Below the pieces are notes generated by a model that searched no databases, was not told the DNA's origin, and worked only from the letters and a program-made list of their open reading frames with translations. Below are positions 60,262-64,000 of a DNA stretch of 64,000 nucleotides, piece by piece; position 1 is the first letter of the stretch; every line of letters begins with the position of its first letter. A program made the translations under genes and the position numbers. Source of the stretch: UBA6170 sp034429975 (GTDB lineage Bacteria > Chloroflexota > Anaerolineae > Anaerolineales > Anaerolineaceae). The stretch spans positions 1 through 64,000 of the forward strand of contig DAOUFM010000135.1 of the NCBI GenBank assembly GCA_034429975.1, given 5' to 3'.

Positions 60262-62169
60262 ATGGGAAAAATAGTTGGAATAGATTTAGGTACGACAAAT
60301 TCAGTTGTTGCAGTAATGCAAGGTGGTGAACCGGTTGTAATCCCTTCCGCTGAAGGAGAAAGATTGGTGCCATCCGTTGTGGCTGTAAATAAAAATCATG
60401 AGCGCATGGTCGGTCGCTCTGCCAGAAATCAGGCTATCGTTAATCCTGAGAATACAATTTTCTCAATCAAAAGATTAATGGGCCGCAAATATGGAGATGC
60501 TGAGACAACTCGAACTGAAAAACGAGTTCCTTACAAAATCACAAAGGCTCCAAATGGAGATACGCGGGTTATGCTGGATGGTCGTGAGTATTCACCACCA
60601 GAAATTTCAGCTATGATCTTAGCAAAATTAAAAACAGATGCGGAAGCATTCCTTGGTGAACCGGTCACACAGGCTGTAATCACTGTGCCCGCTTACTTTA
60701 ATGATGCTCAACGTAATGCCACGAAAGATGCAGGCCGGATCGCTGGATTGGAAGTGTTAAGGATAATCAATGAACCTACTGCTTCTTCTTTATCCTATGG
60801 TTTAGATAAAAAGAAGAATGAAATTATTGCCGTGTACGATCTGGGTGGTGGAACTTTTGACATATCGATTTTGGATGTTGGTGAAGGTGTTTTCCAGGTT
60901 AAGTCAACCAGTGGGGATACATTCCTTGGTGGTGATGACTTTGATTTACGTATCATGGATTGGTTGATTGATGAATTCAAAAAAGATACAGGAATGGATT
61001 TACACAATGACCGCCAAGCCTTACAGAGATTGAAAGAAGCTGCTGAAAAAGCGAAAATCGAGCTGTCGACTGTTATGCAAACTGAAATCAATTTGCCTTA
61101 TTTAACTGCAGACGCAACCGGTCCAAAACACCTGGTAAAAGCCTTTACCAGAGCAAAACTGGAACAATTAACCGAAGACCTTGTTCAACGGTCTTTGGAA
61201 CCGGTTCGAAAAGCAATTTCGGATGCCGGTTTGCGACCATCCGATATCAACGAAGTAGTTTTGGTTGGTGGAATGACCAGGATGCCAGCGGTTCAGGAAG
61301 CTGTAAGAAAAGAATTTGGAAAAGAACCTCATAAAGGTGTTAATCCGGATGAGGTGGTCGCTGTTGGTGCCGCAATTCAAGCGGCGGTTTTAGCTGGAGA
61401 TGTAAAAGATATACTGTTACTGGACGTTACGCCTTTGACTCTCTCGGTAGAAACAATGGGTGGTGTTGCAACTTCAATTATCGAAAGAAACACGACTATT
61501 CCCGCGCGGAAAAGCCAGATCTTCTCAACGGCTGCTGATAGTCAGACCTCGGTGGAAATTCATGTCTTACAAGGTGAACGACCAATGGCGGTGGATAATA
61601 AATCCTTAGGGAAATTTGTTCTGGATGGTATTCCACCAGCACCGCGAGGAATTCCCCAAATTGAAGTTACCTTTGATATCAATGCAAACGGAATTCTAAA
61701 TGTGAATGCAGTTGATAAAGCCACAAATCGATCACAAAATATCACCATTACCGCCTCATCTGGTTTGAATGATGCTGAGATTGAAAAGATGCGCAAAGAA
61801 GCTGAGTTGCATGCAGATGAAGATAAAAAGAGAAAACAACTTGTCGAAGCCAGAAATCATGCGGATAATTTGATCTATCAGACCGAAAAAATGCTGCGAG
61901 AGAATGGTGACAAGATTGATAGTGAAAAGAAACAACAAATAGATACAAAGATTTCTGATTTACGAAGTAAAGCAAACAGCGATGATGTTGACGGAATTCA
62001 AAGGTTGCTGCAAGAATTGGAGCAATTGGTTCAGCAGGTGGGTGCCAGCATGTATCAACAACCTGGTTCAGAACCAGGACAAACCGGACCACAATCAGGA
62101 CCAGATCAAGGTGGTGAACCCCAATCCGGTAACGATGATGTTGTGGATGGCGAATTCAAGAGTGTCTAA
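60262..62169 (+). CDS. dnaK: Chaperone DnaK (Hsp70)
   Basis: 635 residues, normal length. The ATPase domain begins GKIVGIDLGTTNSVVAV and holds PAYFNDAQRNATKDAGRIAGLEVLRIINEPTAS and YDLGGGTFDIS; the linker DVTPLTLSVET leads to the peptide-binding domain, then the helical lid. The C-terminus is a long disordered tail rich in Pro, Gly and Gln, ending in DDVVDGEFKSV (the EEVD-like motif of bacterial DnaK). SD AGGAGG. Binds unfolded peptides with GrpE and DnaJ. Two terminators follow, which separates it from dnaJ. Confidence 0.98.
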   Translation: MGKIVGIDLGTTNSVVAVMQGGEPVVIPSAEGERLVPSVVAVNKNHERMVGRSARNQAIVNPENTIFSIKRLMGRKYGDAETTRTEKRVPYKITKAPNGDTRVMLDGREYSPPEISAMILAKLKTDAEAFLGEPVTQAVITVPAYFNDAQRNATKDAGRIAGLEVLRIINEPTASSLSYGLDKKKNEIIAVYDLGGGTFDISILDVGEGVFQVKSTSGDTFLGGDDFDLRIMDWLIDEFKKDTGMDLHNDRQALQRLKEAAEKAKIELSTVMQTEINLPYLTADATGPKHLVKAFTRAKLEQLTEDLVQRSLEPVRKAISDAGLRPSDINEVVLVGGMTRMPAVQEAVRKEFGKEPHKGVNPDEVVAVGAAIQAAVLAGDVKDILLLDVTPLTLSVETMGGVATSIIERNTTIPARKSQIFSTAADSQTSVEIHVLQGERPMAVDNKSLGKFVLDGIPPAPRGIPQIEVTFDINANGILNVNAVDKATNRSQNITITASSGLNDAEIEKMRKEAELHADEDKKRKQLVEARNHADNLIYQTEKMLRENGDKIDSEKKQQIDTKISDLRSKANSDDVDGIQRLLQELEQLVQQVGASMYQQPGSEPGQTGPQSGPDQGGEPQSGNDDVVDGEFKSV

Positions 62170-62182
62170 ATCTAAATTAAAA

Positions 62183-62226
62183 TTGGAAGTAGAGAGGTGG
62201 AAACCTCTTTACTTTCAATCTTTATT
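62183..62226 (+). terminator. Terminator after dnaK
   Basis: A 16-bp stem with G-U pairs, TTGGAAGTAGAGAGGT (62183-62198) with 62203-62218, closed by a GGAA tetraloop and followed by a T-rich run. Confidence 0.85.
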
Positions 62227-62248
62227 AATCTCAATGTACAACCATAAA

Positions 62249-62282
62249 AACCGGTAACTAAAATCTCCGGTTATTATTTTTT
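62249..62282 (+). terminator. Second hairpin between dnaK and dnaJ
   Basis: AACCGG (62249-62254) and CCGGTT (62267-62272) with a 12-base loop, followed by ATTATTTTTT. A backup terminator or part of the dnaJ leader. Confidence 0.65.
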
Positions 62283-62320
62283 ATGCTAAGATTGTGAAAT
62301 TAGTTTTTTTGTAGGTGAAA

Positions 62321-63439
62321 ATGGCACAAAGAGATTATTATGAAATCCTAAACTCCAGCAAGAATGCCAGCGCTGAGGAATTAAAAAATTCATTCAGGAA
62401 TTTGGCCAGAAAATATCATCCGGATGTGAGCAAAGAGCCGGATGCTGAAGAAAAATTTAAGGAATTAAATGAAGCCTATGCTGTTCTTTCGGATCCTGAT
62501 AAAAGGGCAGCCTATGATCGCTATGGTCATGCCGGGGTAAATGGCATGGGCGGTATGCCTGATTTTACAACGATTGATTTCTCCGACATTTTTGAAGACC
62601 TCTTTGGCTTTGGAGGTATGGGAGGGGGTTCTCGCAGAAGAAATGCGCCTAGAAGAGGTGCAGACCTGTCTTATGCGGTGACGCTGGAATTTGAAGAAGC
62701 TGTCTTCGGAATTGATAAAGAAGTTGAGATCACCCGAGATGAATCTTGTTCAACCTGCCATGGCAGCGGAGCCGAACCCGGTACCAATCCGACCACCTGT
62801 TCCAATTGTGGTGGTCGCGGAGAAGTTCGCCAGGTGAGACAAACATTTTTAGGATCCATGGTCCAGGTTGCAACTTGCCCTACCTGTCAGGGCAAAGGGA
62901 CTGTTATTCAATCGCCCTGTAAAGTTTGCCGGGGCAGTGGACTCGAACGAAAAACTGTTAAAAAACTCATTCACATTCCTGCCGGAGTAGACAATGGTAC
63001 GCAAATTCGTCTGGCTGGTGAAGGACAACCCGGGCAAAACGGCGGGCCAGTCGGCAACCTATACTTAGAAATTCGAGTGAAACCCCATAAATTCTTTAGA
63101 CGAAATCAGGAAGACATTCAATTAGACTTGAATATAAATGTTGCTCAAGCCACCCTTGGGGCAGAAATTGAAGTACCTACATTGGATGGCAAAGTAAAAC
63201 TGGTTATCCCTGCGGGAACGCAGCCGGGACGGATTTTCAAACTAAAAGGACATGGCGTCCCTCATTTGAGAAGCAGCAATCGGGGAGATCAATTAGTGAT
63301 TATTGGAGTTGATATTCCCACTCAGGTGAATGCTGAACAACGGGAATTATTTGAAAAATTAGCATCTACGCTCGGAACTGAAGTTCTTCCGCAAGAAAAA
63401 GGATTCTTCGATCGGCTAAAAGAGGTACTTAGTGGCTGA
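62321..63439 (+). CDS. dnaJ: Chaperone DnaJ (Hsp40)
   Basis: 372 residues from ATG 62321; a GTG six bases upstream is in frame but the AGGTG before the ATG suits this start. The J domain has the HPD motif in KYHPDVSKEP, then a Gly/Phe region (DLFGFGGMGGGSRRR). The zinc domain has four CxxCxGxG repeats (CSTCHGSGAEPG, CSNCGGRG, CPTCQGKG, CKVCRGSG). The C-terminal substrate-binding barrel follows. Overlaps prmA by eight bases. DnaJ stimulates the ATPase of DnaK. Confidence 0.97.
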   Translation: MAQRDYYEILNSSKNASAEELKNSFRNLARKYHPDVSKEPDAEEKFKELNEAYAVLSDPDKRAAYDRYGHAGVNGMGGMPDFTTIDFSDIFEDLFGFGGMGGGSRRRNAPRRGADLSYAVTLEFEEAVFGIDKEVEITRDESCSTCHGSGAEPGTNPTTCSNCGGRGEVRQVRQTFLGSMVQVATCPTCQGKGTVIQSPCKVCRGSGLERKTVKKLIHIPAGVDNGTQIRLAGEGQPGQNGGPVGNLYLEIRVKPHKFFRRNQEDIQLDLNINVAQATLGAEIEVPTLDGKVKLVIPAGTQPGRIFKLKGHGVPHLRSSNRGDQLVIIGVDIPTQVNAEQRELFEKLASTLGTEVLPQEKGFFDRLKEVLSG

Positions 63440-64000
63440 AGAAATTCAATGGCTGGAAATAAGAGTTGTTTGCGACAATGAAACAGCAGAAGCAGTTTGC
63501 GAGGTCCTCTCAAGATATATTCCGGATGGCGTTGCCACAGAAACCGATGTTAAATATGATGATGCTGAAGAAAATTTATTAGAAACCGGTGAAATCAAAT
63601 GCTTCGGATATCTTCTTTATAATGAAAATATCGATGAAACTATCAAAAAAATTGAAGAAGCTCTTTGGTATTTGAATATGATCAGGCCAATCCCAGCTCC
63701 AACCTATAAAATGATTTTAGACCAAAATTGGATGGAAAGCTGGAGAAAATATTATCAGCCAATCATAATCGGACAAAAATTGCTAATTTTGCCTTCCTGG
63801 CTTGAACAACCGCACGAATATAAAAATCGAATTAACATAAAAATCGATCCTTCAATGGCTTTTGGCACAGGAACACATCCAACCACTCAAATGTGTATGG
63901 GGCTACTGGAAGAGTACTGTCAACCAGATATAGATGTAATTGATGTAGGTTGTGGATCAGGTATTCTTTCTGTAACTGCTGTCAAATTAGGTGCCAAAAA
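63432..64000 (+). CDS. prmA: Ribosomal protein L11 methyltransferase (3' end outside window)
   Basis: GTG 63432 lies inside the end of dnaJ. About 190 residues are visible. They begin with a substrate-recognition domain (MAEEIQWLEIRVVCDNETAEAV...) and reach the methyltransferase domain: IKIDPSMAFGTGTHPTTQMCMGLLEE and VIDVGCGSGILSVTAVKLGAK (SAM-binding motif I). GTGTHPTT is diagnostic of PrmA. The enzyme adds methyl groups to lysines and the N-terminus of ribosomal protein L11. The gene order dnaJ-prmA is common in bacteria. The window ends before the remaining 100 or so residues. Confidence 0.93.
   Translation, partial: MAEEIQWLEIRVVCDNETAEAVCEVLSRYIPDGVATETDVKYDDAEENLLETGEIKCFGYLLYNENIDETIKKIEEALWYLNMIRPIPAPTYKMILDQNWMESWRKYYQPIIIGQKLLILPSWLEQPHEYKNRINIKIDPSMAFGTGTHPTTQMCMGLLEEYCQPDIDVIDVGCGSGILSVTAVKLGAK

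Overview
The window (about 40% G+C, densely coded, short intergenic spaces) looks like the chromosome of an anaerobic member of the Chloroflexota, most likely class Anaerolineae. That assignment is an inference from gene content: a ribokinase-family kinase next to AhcY, an NBR1-type Ig-like lipoprotein, an FHA/winged-helix protein beside a Hanks-type kinase, a fused EcfAA ATPase, a group 4 [NiFe] hydrogenase and an HrcA/CIRCE heat-shock operon. No rRNA, insertion sequence, phage gene or CRISPR array was seen, so this is core chromosome rather than an island.

Layout. 1-4.5 kb: the end of pyruvate phosphate dikinase and a pdhABC-type operon (E1 alpha, E1 beta, E2; no E3). 4.5-9.3 kb: two tandem SAM-hydrolase (DUF62) genes in one operon with a complete ECF transporter (fused ATPase, S component, EcfT). 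9.3-16 kb: lytic transglycosylase lipoprotein, an adenosine-kinase-like gene with ahcY, an Ig-like lipoprotein and recA. 16-18 kb: glutamine synthetase preceded by a structured RNA that matches the glmS ribozyme. 17.8-24.3 kb: ttuA-ttuB-uppP, tgt, recJ and an AAA ATPase. 24.3-35.6 kb: GDPD, a GH3 hydrolase, a Ser/Thr kinase, an FHA/winged-helix protein, an XRE-cupin regulator, a large membrane protein with a degenerate PP2C-like head, a D-threonine-aldolase-like enzyme and an S2P-like protease. 35.7 kb: a selenocysteine tRNA with its own promoter and terminator. 36-39.3 kb: GH5 hydrolase, LLM oxidoreductase, PAP2 phosphatase. 39.5-48 kb: an eleven-gene group 4 [NiFe] hydrogenase operon with its maturation protease, behind a CRP-like site. 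48-58.3 kb: glycosyltransferase, beta-hydroxyacid dehydrogenase, uridine phosphorylase, valS with a T-box leader, a lipoprotein, aldo/keto reductase and lysine 2,3-aminomutase. 58.5-64 kb: CIRCE, hrcA-grpE-dnaK, dnaJ and the start of prmA.

The most striking observation is the RNA at about 16118-16333. It carries the conserved sequence and helices of the glucosamine-6-phosphate-activated glmS self-cleaving ribozyme, yet it sits in the leader of glnA, not glmS. GlmS uses glutamine as its amide donor, so this would be feedback from an amino-sugar product onto the supply of the nitrogen donor. Other genes that bear on one another: SAM hydrolases, adenosine-kinase-like enzyme and AhcY all act on SAM/SAH/adenosine; the hydrogenase large subunit keeps its nickel ligands and a C-terminal tail that the adjacent protease would remove; kinase, FHA and pseudophosphatase-like proteins may form a phospho-signalling set. 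Several promoters fit the sigma-70 consensus well (valS T-box, tRNA-Sec, glnA, SAM-hydrolase operon).
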